DNA of 64,000 nucleotides from Mesorhizobium sp. M7A.F.Ca.US.008.03.1.1 (GCF_003997495.1 NZ_RZRU01000014.1:82348-146347); one strand, 5' to 3'; positions 27,427 through 36,623 are shown, numbered from the stretch's first letter. Numbers and translations are program-made. Notes: generated from the letters alone by a model not told the origin.

Positions 27427-27849
27427 TCAGAGAAGATCGATGAGGAACGGGATCAGCGGCGCATCGGCCGGCGGCATCGGATAGTCGCGCATCTGCTTCG
27501 GCCGCACCCATTTCAGTGTCTGCCCTTCCCTGGGCTGCGCGATACCGCGAAAGCGGCGGCAGATGAACAGCGGCATCAGCAGGTGGAAATCGTCGTAGGA
27601 ATGACTGGCGAAAGTGAGCGGCGCCAGACACGGGATGTCGGTTTCGATGCCGATTTCCTCATGCAGTTCGCGAATGATGCATTGTTCGGGCGTCTCGCCC
27701 GGCTCGACCTTGCCGCCGGGAAATTCCCACAGCCCGGCAAGTTGCTTGCCCTGAGGCCGCTGCGCCAAAAGCACCCGGCCGTCGGCATCGACCAGCGCGC
27801 AGGCGGCGACCAGCAGCAGGCGCTTGCCGGCGGTCACGACCTCATTCAT
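27427..27849 (-). CDS. mutT: 8-oxo-dGTP diphosphatase MutT
   Basis: Nudix hydrolase of 140 aa that removes oxidised guanine nucleotides from the pool. The Nudix box is complete: GKVEPGETPEQCIIRELHEE followed by IGIE (about residues 44-67). The MutT-like features are the strand VLLAQRPQGKQLAGLWEFPGG and the late W in LKWVRPKQM. ATG 27849 overlaps the 3' end of the GNAT gene by 8 bp, so it is coupled to the argJ-GNAT-mutT unit. This argJ-mutT neighbourhood is typical of Rhizobiales. Confidence 0.93.
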   Translation of the reverse strand: MNEVVTAGKRLLLVAACALVDADGRVLLAQRPQGKQLAGLWEFPGGKVEPGETPEQCIIRELHEEIGIETDIPCLAPLTFASHSYDDFHLLMPLFICRRFRGIAQPREGQTLKWVRPKQMRDYPMPPADAPLIPFLIDLL

Positions 27850-28624
27850 GACCCGGCGGCCGGCGGTAGTGGTAGCGATAGACTTCCTCGAAGCCGAGCG
27901 AATGGTAGAGCGCCAGCGCCGGCACATTGTTGGCCTCGACCTGCAGCCAGGCTTCCCGCGCACCCCGCAGCCGTGCCCATTTCAGTGCAGACAGGATCAG
28001 GTTGCGGCCGTGACCCCTGTTGCGTGCCGACTTGTCGGTGGCGACCTCGAACAGGCCGGCGAGATCGCCGTCATGCACGCAGATCAGCGTCGCCAGCGCT
28101 TCGGCTCCATCTTCGAGCGCGAACAGCCCGGCTTCGGGCTGGATGGCGCCGATGATCTCCGACAGGCCGGGCCGCAGCGAAACATCCGAACCGCTGACCT
28201 TGAGCGACGCGCCGATGAAGCGGCTGATGTCCTTGAGCGGGATCTGGTCCATGGCGGCGTCGAGTTGCGCGTCGGCCAGCGGCAGCCGCATGACAAGAGA
28301 CTCGTCGAACCGGCTCCAGCCCTCGCGGTCGAGATGGCCGGCGAGATCGGGACCCGACAGCGGCGACATGCGGAACGTCAGCGGCCTGCCATAGGCATCG
28401 AAACGACGGCTGGCCCGGCCGATACGGTCGGCAATGTGCTGGGTGTCGCCGGGATCGAGCGGATTGACCGAGTTCAGCCGCTTGGCCGGATGGCCGGCGG
28501 TCAGCCGCACCACCCAGGTGCCGTCATAGTGGACGGCGGCCGCCGGCCAGGCGCGAAAGCCGGCCGCCTCGTAGCGGCGTACGATCGCCAGCATGCTTGC
28601 CGGATGCCTGGAGCTCAAAACCAT
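27842..28624 (-). CDS. GNAT family N-acetyltransferase
   Basis: Two-part protein of 260 aa with the acetyltransferase domain at the C terminus: acetyl-CoA motif A as VATDKSARNRGHGRNLILSA (about residues 195-214) and motif B region AWLQVEANNVPALALYHSLGFEEVYRYHYR, which is typical of RimI-like enzymes. The start ATG 28624 shares bases with the argJ stop (TGATG), so translation is coupled. The N-terminal half is a degenerate GNAT-like region. The substrate is unknown. Confidence 0.88.
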   Translation of the reverse strand: MVLSSRHPASMLAIVRRYEAAGFRAWPAAAVHYDGTWVVRLTAGHPAKRLNSVNPLDPGDTQHIADRIGRASRRFDAYGRPLTFRMSPLSGPDLAGHLDREGWSRFDESLVMRLPLADAQLDAAMDQIPLKDISRFIGASLKVSGSDVSLRPGLSEIIGAIQPEAGLFALEDGAEALATLICVHDGDLAGLFEVATDKSARNRGHGRNLILSALKWARLRGAREAWLQVEANNVPALALYHSLGFEEVYRYHYRRPPGHE

Positions 28625-29865
28625 CAGCTCCGATAATCGCCATTGATGGCGACATATTCCTTGGTGAGATCGCAGGTCCACACCGTCGCCTTGCCGCGGC
28701 CGATGCCGATATCGGCTCGGATGCGGATGTCGTCGCGCTTCATGTAGGCCGACGTCGCGGCCTCGGAATAGCCGGGATCGCGCTCGCCTTCGTGCGCCAG
28801 CCTGTTGTCGCCGAACCAGATCGACAGCCGGTCGCGATCGGCGGGTTCGCCGGCCTTGCCGACGGCCATGACGACGCGGCCCCAATTGGCGTCCTCGCCG
28901 GCGACCGCTGTCTTGACCAGCGGCGAATTGGCGATCGACAGCGCGATGCGCTTGGCCGAGCGCGCCGATTTGGCGCCGGTGACGGTGACTTCGACCTGCT
29001 TGCGAGCGCCTTCGCCGTCGCGCACCACCTGCAGCGCCAGCGATTTCAGCACCTTGCCGAGCGCCCGACGGAACGCGCCGAGACGGGCATCCTTGGCATC
29101 GGTTATCTCCGGCGCGCCGCGCCTGGCGGCCTTGCCGGTGGCGAAGATCAGCAGCGTGTCGCTGGTCGAGGTGTCGCTGTCGACGGTGACCGCGTTGAAA
29201 GTCCTGGCCGTGCCGCGCGACAATAGGTCCTGCAGGACAGGGGCGGCGATCGGCGCGTCGGTGGCGATGAAGGAGAGCATCGTCGCCATGTCGGGCGCGA
29301 TCATGCCGGCGCCCTTGGAAATGCCGTTGATGGTGACATCGGTGTCGCCGAGCTTGACGGTCGCGGTCGACACTTTCGGATAGGTATCCGTGGTCATGAT
29401 CGCCTTTGCCGCTTCGGTCCAGAACTCGGGCTTGCCGTTGCTGACCAGCCCCGCGAGCAGATGGCTGAATTTGCTGGTGTCGAGCGGCTCGCCGATGACG
29501 CCGGTCGAAGCCAGGAAAACCTCCGCTGCCGTGCAGCCGGCCGCCTTCGCCGCCGCCTCGCCGGTCAGCGCGGTCGACTCGCGGCCTTTCTTGCCGGTGA
29601 AGGCGTTGGCGTTGCCGGAATTGACGACCAGCACCCGCGCCTTGCCCGCGCCGAGATTCTGCCGGCAGAAGTCGACTGGCGCCGAGGGGCATTTCGATTT
29701 CGTGAACACGCCGGCGACCGCGGTGCCTTCATCGAAGACCATGGTCAAAAGATCGGTGCGGTTCTTGTACTTTATCCCGGCTTCGGCGGTGGCGATGCGC
29801 ACCCCCTCGATTTCTGGCATTTTCGGGTATTTCTTCGGCGCAAGCGGCGAAATCGTCGTGGACAT
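28624..29865 (-). CDS. argJ: Bifunctional glutamate N-acetyltransferase / amino-acid acetyltransferase ArgJ
   Basis: Arginine-biosynthesis enzyme that moves acetyl from N-acetylornithine to glutamate and can also use acetyl-CoA. 413 aa from ATG 29865 ([15 protein letters not shown]). It self-cleaves before a conserved Thr to give alpha and beta chains; that site is visible in [19 protein letters not shown] (the T of ATML, about residue 190). The C terminus [20 protein letters not shown] carries the family end. It is the first gene of argJ-GNAT-mutT, and is divergent from the caspase-like gene. Confidence 0.96.
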   Translation of the reverse strand: MSTTISPLAPKKYPKMPEIEGVRIATAEAGIKYKNRTDLLTMVFDEGTAVAGVFTKSKCPSAPVDFCRQNLGAGKARVLVVNSGNANAFTGKKGRESTALTGEAAAKAAGCTAAEVFLASTGVIGEPLDTSKFSHLLAGLVSNGKPEFWTEAAKAIMTTDTYPKVSTATVKLGDTDVTINGISKGAGMIAPDMATMLSFIATDAPIAAPVLQDLLSRGTARTFNAVTVDSDTSTSDTLLIFATGKAARRGAPEITDAKDARLGAFRRALGKVLKSLALQVVRDGEGARKQVEVTVTGAKSARSAKRIALSIANSPLVKTAVAGEDANWGRVVMAVGKAGEPADRDRLSIWFGDNRLAHEGERDPGYSEAATSAYMKRDDIRIRADIGIGRGKATVWTCDLTKEYVAINGDYRS

Positions 29866-30036
29866 GGAGGCCTCGGGCGGGAAAAATCGCAAGGGAAGGC
29901 CGGTTTGCCCGATAGACCGCGCCGGCGCAAGGGCGTTTTCGTCGCTCTTGTCCGGGAGCTCGAACTCGCCCGGAGTTAAGCCTGCACCTCAAATCCGTTG
30001 GCGTCGGCGGGGCCGATGGCGTTATGATCCTGTCCC

Positions 30037-31266
30037 ATGGGCAGGCTTGCGATCCTCGCATGGGCATTTCTGGGACTTTTGCTGCTGAGCGCGGATGCGC
30101 AGCCGCAACGGCGGGTGGCGCTTGTCATCGGCAACGGCACTTACGCCGAAGCCGGCACGCTCGCCAATCCTGTGAACGACGCCCTCGACATCGCCGACAA
30201 GCTGCGCTCGATCGGCTTCGAGGTCATCGAGGGCAATGATCTCGGCAAGCGCGAACTCGAACGCAGCATCGGCGCGTTTTCCGATGCGCTCCAGGGCGCC
30301 GGCGTCGGGCTTTTCTACTATGCCGGCCACGGCCTGCAGGTCGACGGGCGCAACTACATCGTGCCGGTCGACGCCAGGCTGGACGTGCCGGTCAAGCTGC
30401 AGTTAGAGGCCGTGCCGATCGACGAAGTCCTCGACATCATGGAACAGCAGACCAAGGTCAGCCTGGTGTTTCTGGATGCCTGCCGCAACAACCCGTTTGC
30501 GCGCAGCCTCAGCCGCACCGCCACCACGCGCTCGGCGGCGGCGCTGGCCGGGCTGGCGCAGTTCGATTCGACGCGCGGCTCGTTCATCGCCTTCTCGACG
30601 GCACCTGGCGCGGTCGCCATGGACGGAAGCGGACGCAACTCGCCTTTCGCCGCCGCCCTGCTGCGCCACATCGCCGAGCCCGGCCAGAGCATCAACGACA
30701 TGATGATCGCGGTGCGCCGCGACGTGGTTTCGCAAACCCGCGAGGCCCAGCGCCCCTGGGAGCAGGGCTCGCTGCTCGAACGCTTCGAATTCGTCTCGGA
30801 CGGACAACCCGCCCAGCCACAAACGCCGGCCGCGGCGCCGGCGGCTTCGACGGAAGTCGCCGTACTTGAACGCTCCGTCGGCGACGACAAGGGATCGATC
30901 GAGAAATTCCTTCGCCAGGATTATCTGACGCCGGACACCGGGGCGATGAGTGAGACCGTCAAACGGCTCTACGGCCCAACCGCCATCATCTTCGGAACCC
31001 GCTACGACTCCGGTGCCATCGTCAAGGTCAAGGCCGACTGGTTCGCGCAGTGGGCTTCCTGGTCGCTAAGCATGGTATCGGGCAGCCTGGAAGTCGCTCC
31101 GCATGGCGCGGACCGTGCCGAGGTCGTCTTTGCGATGCGCTACGACTATGTGCCGAAGGACAAGTCGGCGGCACGCCTGACCGGCAAGGCGCGCGTCACG
31201 CTTGGGCTGATCAAGGCCGACGGCGGCTGGCGTATCGAATCCGAGACATCGCAAGCCATGCAGTAG
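30037..31266 (+). CDS. Secreted caspase-like (peptidase C14 / metacaspase) protein
   Basis: 409-aa protein with a signal peptide (MGRLAILAWAFLGLLLLSADA). The caspase p20-like domain covers about residues 24-245: VALVIGNGTY at the start, catalytic His98 in YYAGHG and catalytic Cys149 in LDACRNNPF. The dyad is intact. A Pro/Ala linker (PQTPAAAPAAST) leads to a C-terminal domain of about 120 aa (RLYGPTAIIFGTRYDSG) of no family I know. Export would place a caspase-fold protease in the periplasm. It lies between argJ and the parvulin gene with a TetR gene. The substrate and trigger are unknown. Confidence 0.88.
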   Translation: MGRLAILAWAFLGLLLLSADAQPQRRVALVIGNGTYAEAGTLANPVNDALDIADKLRSIGFEVIEGNDLGKRELERSIGAFSDALQGAGVGLFYYAGHGLQVDGRNYIVPVDARLDVPVKLQLEAVPIDEVLDIMEQQTKVSLVFLDACRNNPFARSLSRTATTRSAAALAGLAQFDSTRGSFIAFSTAPGAVAMDGSGRNSPFAAALLRHIAEPGQSINDMMIAVRRDVVSQTREAQRPWEQGSLLERFEFVSDGQPAQPQTPAAAPAASTEVAVLERSVGDDKGSIEKFLRQDYLTPDTGAMSETVKRLYGPTAIIFGTRYDSGAIVKVKADWFAQWASWSLSMVSGSLEVAPHGADRAEVVFAMRYDYVPKDKSAARLTGKARVTLGLIKADGGWRIESETSQAMQ

Positions 31267-31339
31267 ACATCGCCCGATGGCCGATCCGATGGTGGCAGCC
31301 AGTTTGTGCCGGCCGCATTCATGTCGATAGGAATTTATT

Positions 31340-31368
31340 CTTGACCCATGAGGGCAGCTATGCTACCT
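31340..31368 (+). promoter_or_regulatory. Candidate sigma-70 promoter of a small RNA
   Basis: CTTGAC-N17-CTACCT (31340-31345 and 31363-31368) matches the rhizobial consensus CTTGAC-N17-CTATAT except for two bases in the -10. It lies in the 316-bp gap 31267-31582 and is about 50 nt upstream of an intrinsic terminator. Confidence 0.5.
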
Positions 31369-31374
31369 TTTCGC

Positions 31375-31426
31375 CCATGGTGCTGATTTGCGCCAGTGAC
31401 CCGCCGCCCCGGCGGGTTTTTGCTTC
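31375..31426 (+). ncRNA. Candidate ~50-nt small RNA ending in an intrinsic terminator
   Basis: Between the proposed start (about 31375) and the terminator U-run (31417-31426) is a short transcript with no start of its own apart from a tiny 17-codon ORF (ATG 31379). The 3' end is a CCCGCC / GGCGGG hairpin with T5. It could equally be a terminator of the caspase gene 130 bp upstream, in which case there is no RNA gene. Confidence 0.35.
31400..31426 (+). terminator. Intrinsic terminator downstream of the caspase-like gene
   Basis: Stem CCCGCC (31400-31405) / GGCGGG (31411-31416) with a GCCCC loop, then TTTTTGCTTCTT. It ends 130 bp past the caspase stop and ahead of the TetR gene. Confidence 0.8.
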
Positions 31427-31582
31427 TTGATGCTCAACCGGTGCGCCGGCGAAGCTCCGACGGCCCCCCGTTATTTGTCCTATCCCGACCATACCAGCCT
31501 CCAGCAGCTTGAAAACGCGCCGTTTCGTTTGAGCGTCGGGTCACCTATATTGCCGGCGATAGTGTTGGCGAGGACGACAGAG

Positions 31583-32182
31583 ATGGCCGAGGACGCCGAT
31601 CCGGCGCGCAGATCGATCGGTGCGCGGCGCAACCCCGACAGCGCCGATGCCATTCTCCAAGCCGCCGAGGCCGTGCTGGTCGAGGCCGGTTATGCCGGTT
31701 TCTCGATCGAGGCGGTGGCGCGCCGGGCCCGCGCCGGCAAACCCACCATCTATCGCTGGTGGCCGAGCAAGGCGGCGTTGCTGCTTGAGGTCTATCAGCG
31801 CCAGAAGCGCGTCGATGTTCCCGATACCGGGCGACTGGAGGAGGATCTCGTCGGCTTCCTGAGGAACCTGTTCACCCACTGGCGCGAGACATCGTCGGGA
31901 AGCGTTTTCCGGTCGCTGATCGCCGAGGCACAGTCGGACGAGACCGCTGCCGCGGCCCTTGCCGACTACTCACTAGGCCGACGGTCCCATACCGGCCAGA
32001 TCGTCGAACGCGCCAAGGCAAGGGGCGAAATCCCGGCCGGCGTCGATTCAGCTGTTGTCGCCGACCTGATCGCCTCCTTCGCCTGGAGACATCTGTTGAC
32101 CAACCGCCTCGACGAGGACGAGGCGACCATCCGCAAGGCGGTCAACTACGTGATGCGAGGCATAGCGGCGCCCGCCCCCTAA
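31583..32182 (+). CDS. TetR/AcrR-family transcriptional regulator
   Basis: 199-aa regulator. The N-terminal helix-turn-helix is complete: DAILQAAEAVLVEAGYAGFSIEAVARRARAGKPTIYRWWPSKAAL (about residues 22-67). The C-terminal part resembles the TetR_C_16-type ligand domain (GSVFRSLIAEAQSDETAAAALADYSLGRR). ATG 31583 is used; no neighbouring gene is divergent, so the target is not obvious; the caspase gene upstream is the only same-strand neighbour. It converges on the parvulin gene through a bidirectional terminator. Confidence 0.9.
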   Translation: MAEDADPARRSIGARRNPDSADAILQAAEAVLVEAGYAGFSIEAVARRARAGKPTIYRWWPSKAALLLEVYQRQKRVDVPDTGRLEEDLVGFLRNLFTHWRETSSGSVFRSLIAEAQSDETAAAALADYSLGRRSHTGQIVERAKARGEIPAGVDSAVVADLIASFAWRHLLTNRLDEDEATIRKAVNYVMRGIAAPAP

Positions 32183-32195
32183 AAATACGGCAATG

Positions 32196-32236
32196 AAAAA
32201 GGGCGCGGCAACCCCTGGCTGCCGCGCCCTTTTCAA
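32196..32236. terminator. Bidirectional intrinsic terminator between tetR and the parvulin gene
   Basis: 11-bp stem AGGGCGCGGCA / TGCCGCGCCCT (32200-32210 and 32220-32230), with A-run on the left and T-run on the right, so it can end both convergent transcripts. It lies 18 bp past the tetR stop and 20 bp past the parvulin stop. Confidence 0.9.
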
Positions 32237-32249
32237 AAAGCTATCAGTC

Positions 32250-33167
32250 TTACTTGGCGCTTTCCAGCGTATCGACCGCCTTCTTCAGGTTCGCGTCGGG
32301 GATCTCGATCTTGGCGCCGGCGCGCAGCGACTTGACCAGCGCGAAATATTTGTCGCGGATGACCGCCTGCTTGGCCTGGTCCTTGACGTCGTCGAAGGCC
32401 GGCGGCTGCTTGGTGCGCTTGTCCTCGAGCTTGATGACATGCCAGCCGAACTGCGTTTGCACCGGCTGCTCGGTGTATTTGCCGACCTCGAGCGCGGAGG
32501 CCGCCTTGTCGAACTCCGGCACCATCTGGCCAGGTCCGAACCAGCCGAGATCGCCGCCGCTGGTCTTGCCTGACGGATCGCTGGTGTGCTCGTTGGCGAG
32601 CTTCTGGAAGTCGGCGCCGCCGTCGAGCTGCTTGATGATGGCCTCGGCCTCTTCCTTCGTCTTCACGAGGATGTGACGGGCATGCAGCTCGTTGGTGGGC
32701 GGCGTGTTGGCGATTTCCTGGTCGTAGCGGGCGCGGACCTCGGCGTCGGTGACCTTGTCGACGACACCCTTCTCGACCATCTCGCCATGCAGCGCGCGCT
32801 GCTGCAGGAAGGCCATGCGGCGCTGGAAGTCGGGATCCTTGTCGAGCCCGGTGGTGACCGCCTGGGCGGCCATGACGCGGATCTCGATGGCAGCCGAAAG
32901 GGCGGCGGCACGGCGCTGCTCGGGCGGCAATTGCGCGAACTGCTGCGACAATTCCCCTTCGGCAAGCACCAGATCTGCTTCGGTCAGGGGCTGGCCGTTG
33001 ACCGTGGCGATAACCTTATTCGGATCGACCGGTGCCGCGGCCGGTGCTGCTGCATCCGCCGGAGCGGGAGCGGTTTGCTGCGCCATCAGCGGCGAGAGCG
33101 AAAGGGCCGACAGGCCGACGGCCAAGCCAAGGCTGGCGAGCGACGCGCGGCGAAACAACAGGGACAT
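32250..33167 (-). CDS. Peptidyl-prolyl cis-trans isomerase, parvulin type (PrsA/SurA-like), secreted
   Basis: 305-aa foldase with a signal peptide (MSLLFRRASLASLGLAVGLSALS, cut near MAQQ). It has an N-terminal chaperone segment (VIATVNGQPLTEADLVLAE) and a parvulin rotamase domain (about residues 160-255: LHARHILVKTKEEAEAIIKQ, GDLGWFGPGQMVPEFDKA, GWHVIKLEDKR). It likely assists folding of exported proteins after SecA-driven export; secA is divergent, with its promoter in the shared gap. Start ATG 33167 is chosen over the open frame to 33266. Confidence 0.93.
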   Translation of the reverse strand: MSLLFRRASLASLGLAVGLSALSLSPLMAQQTAPAPADAAAPAAAPVDPNKVIATVNGQPLTEADLVLAEGELSQQFAQLPPEQRRAAALSAAIEIRVMAAQAVTTGLDKDPDFQRRMAFLQQRALHGEMVEKGVVDKVTDAEVRARYDQEIANTPPTNELHARHILVKTKEEAEAIIKQLDGGADFQKLANEHTSDPSGKTSGGDLGWFGPGQMVPEFDKAASALEVGKYTEQPVQTQFGWHVIKLEDKRTKQPPAFDDVKDQAKQAVIRDKYFALVKSLRAGAKIEIPDANLKKAVDTLESAK

Positions 33168-33259
33168 AGGGTGACTCCGGTGGGGATTGTTAAGAGGGGT
33201 GCTTCCAGATCGGCCAGATTGTGGCGGAATTTGGCGCAGCCAGCAGGGCCGGCGCGGCG

Positions 33260-33288
33260 TTGACATCAGTTGAGCCCCCTCTTATCTG
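33260..33288 (+). promoter_or_regulatory. Sigma-70 promoter of secA
   Basis: TTGACA (33260-33265), 17-bp spacer, TATCTG (33283-33288). The -35 is a perfect match to TTGACA. Start of transcription is expected near 33295, giving a leader of about 120 nt. Confidence 0.7.
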
Positions 33289-33300
33289 TCCAACGACTTT

Positions 33301-33330
33301 GCGTCCAGAACCGTTTTCCGGACGCTTTTT
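33301..33330 (+). terminator. Terminator-like hairpin in the secA leader (possible attenuator)
   Basis: Stem GCGTCC (33301-33306) / GGACGC (33320-33325) directly followed by TTTTTGTGTTTG. A second perfect hairpin, CCACGT-TC-ACGTGG, lies at 33339-33352. The first has the form of an intrinsic terminator but sits between the promoter and the secA start, so it could make secA transcription conditional. Confidence 0.5.
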
Positions 33331-33413
33331 GTGTTTGTCCACGTTCACGTGGAATTGATGGGGCCGGCCGGCGCTCATCTCAAGATTGAGAATTCTATCG
33401 AAAGGACCATCGG

Positions 33414-36146
33414 ATGGTCAGTCTCGGCGGTCTCGCCCGTAAGGTTTTCGGTTCCTCCAACGACCGTCGGGTCAAATCGACCCGGCCTCGTGTCGAGGCG
33501 ATCAACGCCATGGAAAACGAGATGCGGGCGCTTTCCGACGAGGAGTTGGTCGGCCGCACCGCAAAATTCCGCCAGGACATCGCCAACGGCGCCACGCTCG
33601 ACGACCTGTTGGTGCCGGCCTTTGCCACCGCCCGCGAGGCGGCGCGCCGCGTGCTCGGCATGCGCCCCTTCGATGTCCAGCTGATCGGCGGCATGGTGCT
33701 GCACAATGGCGGCATTGCCGAGATGCGCACCGGCGAGGGCAAGACCCTGGTCGCGACGCTGCCGGTCTACCTCAACGCGCTCGCCGGCAAGGGCGTCCAC
33801 GTCGTCACCGTCAACGACTATCTGGCCACCCGCGACTCCGAATGGATGGGCCGCGTCTACAAGTTCCTCGGCCTCTCGGTCGGCGTCATCGTCCACGGCC
33901 TGTCCGACGAGGAGCGCAGCGCCGCCTACGCCGCCGATGTCACCTACGCCACCAACAATGAGCTCGGCTTCGACTATCTCAGAGACAACATGAAATACGA
34001 GCGCGCCCAGATGGTGCAGCGCGGTCACAATTACGCGATCGTCGACGAAGTCGATTCCATCCTGGTCGACGAGGCGCGCACGCCGCTGATCATTTCCGGT
34101 CCGCTCGAGGACCGTTCGGAAATGTACAACACCATCGACACCTTCATCATCCAGCTGCAGCCGCAGGATTATGAGATCGACGAGAAGCAGAAGACCTCGA
34201 TCTTCACCGAGGAAGGCACCGAGAAGCTCGAGAACCTTCTGCGCGACGCCGGCCTGCTCAAGGGCGAGTCGCTCTACGACGTCGAGAACGTCGCCATCGT
34301 CCACCACGTCAACAACGCGCTGAAGGCGCACCGGCTGTTCCAGAAGGACAAGGACTATATCGTGCGCAACGGCGAGATCGTCATCATCGACGAGTTCACC
34401 GGCCGCATGATGCCAGGCCGCCGCTATTCGGAAGGCCTGCACCAGGCGCTCGAAGCCAAGGAGCATGTGGCGATCCAGCCGGAGAACCAGACGCTGGCCT
34501 CCGTCACCTTCCAGAACTATTTCCGCCTCTACAAGAAGCTATCCGGCATGACCGGCACGGCGCTGACCGAGGCCGAGGAATTCGGCAACATCTACGGCCT
34601 CGAAGTCACCGAGATCCCGACCAATCTGCCGGTCGTGCGCATCGACGAGGACGACGAGGTCTATCGGACGGTCGAGGAGAAATACAAGGCGATCGTCAGG
34701 GAGATCCGCGAAGCCAGCGCCAAGGGCCAGCCGACGCTGGTCGGCACCACTTCCATCGAAAAGTCCGAGCAGCTGGCCGAGCGCCTGCGCAAGGAAGGCT
34801 TCACCGATTTCGAAGTGCTGAACGCCCGCCATCACGAGCGCGAGGCGGCGATCGTCGCCCAGGCCGGCAAGCCCGGCGCCATCACCATCGCCACCAACAT
34901 GGCCGGCCGCGGCACCGACATCAAGCTCGGCGGCAATGCCGAGATGCGCATCGAAGATGAACTCGGCGACATGCCGGCCGGACCCGAGCGCGAGGCGCGG
35001 GAGAAGGAAATTATTGCCGACATCGAGCGGCTGAAGGAAAAGGCACTGGCCGCCGGCGGCCTCTATGTGCTGGCCACCGAGCGCCACGAATCGCGCCGCA
35101 TCGACAACCAGTTGCGCGGCCGTTCCGGCCGTCAGGGCGACCCCGGCCGCTCGAAATTCTTCCTGTCGCTGCAGGACGATCTGATGCGCATCTTCGGCTC
35201 CGAGCGCATGGACGGCATGCTGCAGAAGCTCGGCCTCAAGGAAGACGAGGCGATCATCCATCCGTGGATCAACAAGGCGCTGGAAAAGGCGCAGAAGAAG
35301 GTCGAGGCGCGCAACTTCGACATCCGCAAGAACCTTTTGAAATATGACGACGTCTCCAACGACCAGCGCAAGGTGGTGTTCGAGCAGCGCATCGAACTGA
35401 TGGACGGCGAAGGCCTTTCCGAAACGATCGCCGAGATGCGCGAGGGCGTCATCGACGAGATCGTCGCCAAGGCCATTCCCGAAAACGCCTATGCCGAGCA
35501 GTGGAACGTTGCCGGGCTGAAGGCCGAGATCGCCGAGTTCCTGAACCTCGACCTGCCGGTCGAGGACTGGGCCAAGGAAGAGGGCATCGCCGAGGACGAC
35601 ATCCGCGAGCGCATCGCGCAGGCCGCCGAAGCCGCCGCCAAGGAGCGCGCCGAGCGTTTTGGCCCCGAGGTGATGAATTACGTCGAGCGCTCGGTTGTAC
35701 TGCAGACGCTCGACCATCTGTGGCGCGAGCACATCGTCAATCTCGACCATCTGCGTTCGGTCGTGGGCTTCCGCGGCTACGCCCAGCGCGATCCGCTGCA
35801 GGAGTATAAGGGCGAGGCGTTCGAGCTGTTCCAGGCCATGCTGGGCAATCTGCGCCAGGCCGTCACCGCGCAGTTGATGCGCGTCGAACTGGTCCGCCAG
35901 GCCGCTGAAGCGCCGCCTCCGGAAGCCCCCGACATGTTCGGCACCCATATTGACGGCACAACCGGCGAGAACGACTTCGAAGGCGGCGAAACCGCTCTCC
36001 TGGTCCGCCCGGAGACAACCGCCGTCGTCGCCCCCGAAGACCGCGATCCCAACAACCAGGCCACCTGGGGCAAGGTCGGCCGCAACGAAGCCTGCCCCTG
36101 CGGCTCCGGCAAGAAATACAAGCACTGCCACGGCGCGTTCGCGTAA
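33414..36146 (+). CDS. secA: Preprotein translocase ATPase SecA
   Basis: Motor that drives unfolded proteins through SecYEG. 910 aa, complete: nucleotide-binding fold 1 with Walker A GEGKT ([16 protein letters not shown], about residue 105), [19 protein letters not shown], then the second fold with [14 protein letters not shown] and [30 protein letters not shown], and the C-terminal zinc-binding tail [14 protein letters not shown] for SecB contact. The start ATG 33414 has AAAGGA 7 nt upstream. A terminator-like leader hairpin precedes it. It is divergent from a periplasmic foldase. Confidence 0.97.
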   Translation: MVSLGGLARKVFGSSNDRRVKSTRPRVEAINAMENEMRALSDEELVGRTAKFRQDIANGATLDDLLVPAFATAREAARRVLGMRPFDVQLIGGMVLHNGGIAEMRTGEGKTLVATLPVYLNALAGKGVHVVTVNDYLATRDSEWMGRVYKFLGLSVGVIVHGLSDEERSAAYAADVTYATNNELGFDYLRDNMKYERAQMVQRGHNYAIVDEVDSILVDEARTPLIISGPLEDRSEMYNTIDTFIIQLQPQDYEIDEKQKTSIFTEEGTEKLENLLRDAGLLKGESLYDVENVAIVHHVNNALKAHRLFQKDKDYIVRNGEIVIIDEFTGRMMPGRRYSEGLHQALEAKEHVAIQPENQTLASVTFQNYFRLYKKLSGMTGTALTEAEEFGNIYGLEVTEIPTNLPVVRIDEDDEVYRTVEEKYKAIVREIREASAKGQPTLVGTTSIEKSEQLAERLRKEGFTDFEVLNARHHEREAAIVAQAGKPGAITIATNMAGRGTDIKLGGNAEMRIEDELGDMPAGPEREAREKEIIADIERLKEKALAAGGLYVLATERHESRRIDNQLRGRSGRQGDPGRSKFFLSLQDDLMRIFGSERMDGMLQKLGLKEDEAIIHPWINKALEKAQKKVEARNFDIRKNLLKYDDVSNDQRKVVFEQRIELMDGEGLSETIAEMREGVIDEIVAKAIPENAYAEQWNVAGLKAEIAEFLNLDLPVEDWAKEEGIAEDDIRERIAQAAEAAAKERAERFGPEVMNYVERSVVLQTLDHLWREHIVNLDHLRSVVGFRGYAQRDPLQEYKGEAFELFQAMLGNLRQAVTAQLMRVELVRQAAEAPPPEAPDMFGTHIDGTTGENDFEGGETALLVRPETTAVVAPEDRDPNNQATWGKVGRNEACPCGSGKKYKHCHGAFA

Positions 36147-36159
36147 GGCGCGCTTCTTT

Positions 36160-36281
36160 CCTTCTCCCCGTCACTATACGGGGAGAAGGTGCCCGAAGGG
36201 CGGATGAGGGGCGGCGCTGACGGTCGAGATTGACCGATCTCCCCACCTGAGGGGGAGATGGCCGGCAGGCCAGAGGGGGGC
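36160..36281. repeat. RIME-like rhizobial intergenic mosaic element, copy 1
   Basis: Two palindromes: CCTTCTCCCCGT / ACGGGGAGAAGG (36160-36189) and ATCTCCCC / GGGGGAGAT (36237-36259), joined by GCCCGAAGGGCGGATGAGGGG. This layout fits the RIME elements known from rhizobia. It starts 14 bp after the secA stop and may act as its terminator. The first palindrome recurs in reverse at 36514-36543. Confidence 0.75.
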
Positions 36282-36490
36282 GCTGTCCCGCTGACCAAGC
36301 CGCCTTCAGCCGCACCATTTCGGCCTCGAACTCGAACTTCAGCTGCGCGGCTTCTTCTTCCGGCAGCCAAAGCACCATCTGTGGCACTATCTTGATAGAG
36401 CCGGGTGCTGTCCTGATCCCAGGGCAACGTTTCCGCGCTGCGCGCCTCGGCGACGATGAAACAGCGGCGCAAATCTCCCACCGCCCGCGC
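36282..36490 (-). pseudogene. Possible decayed ORF between two RIME-like copies
   Basis: Minus-strand frames contain two protein-like stretches in different frames: FIVAEARSAETLPWDQDS, and MVLWLPEEEAAQLKFEFEAE followed by MVRLKAA. A frameshift between them would join them into one small gene. Neither has a clean start or family match. The segment is flanked by inverted RIME-like copies (36160-36281 and 36491-36543), so it may be a relic trapped between them. This accounts for the 477-bp gap 36147-36623. Confidence 0.3.
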
Positions 36491-36543
36491 CGCCCCTCAT
36501 CCGCCTGCCGGCACCTTCTCCCCGTATAGTGACGGGGAGAAGG
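36491..36543. repeat. RIME-like element, copy 2 (inverted, partial)
   Basis: CGCCCCTCATCCGCCTGCC then the palindrome CCTTCTCCCCGT / ACGGGGAGAAGG (36514-36543). Its loop ATAGTG is the reverse complement of the CACTAT loop of copy 1, so it is an inverted copy. The second palindrome of copy 1 is missing. Confidence 0.75.
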
Positions 36544-36623
36544 CATCCCCCACCCAACCGTTTCTTAATGTGTCTCCGCTACACAGAACCCCGAAAAGAA
36601 GCGGAAAACGGAGAGAAATCGGG

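Noticed and set aside
36456-36623. N-terminal extension of the flippase from 36456
   Set aside because: It would translate the RIME palindrome; GTG 36624 has a good ribosome site.
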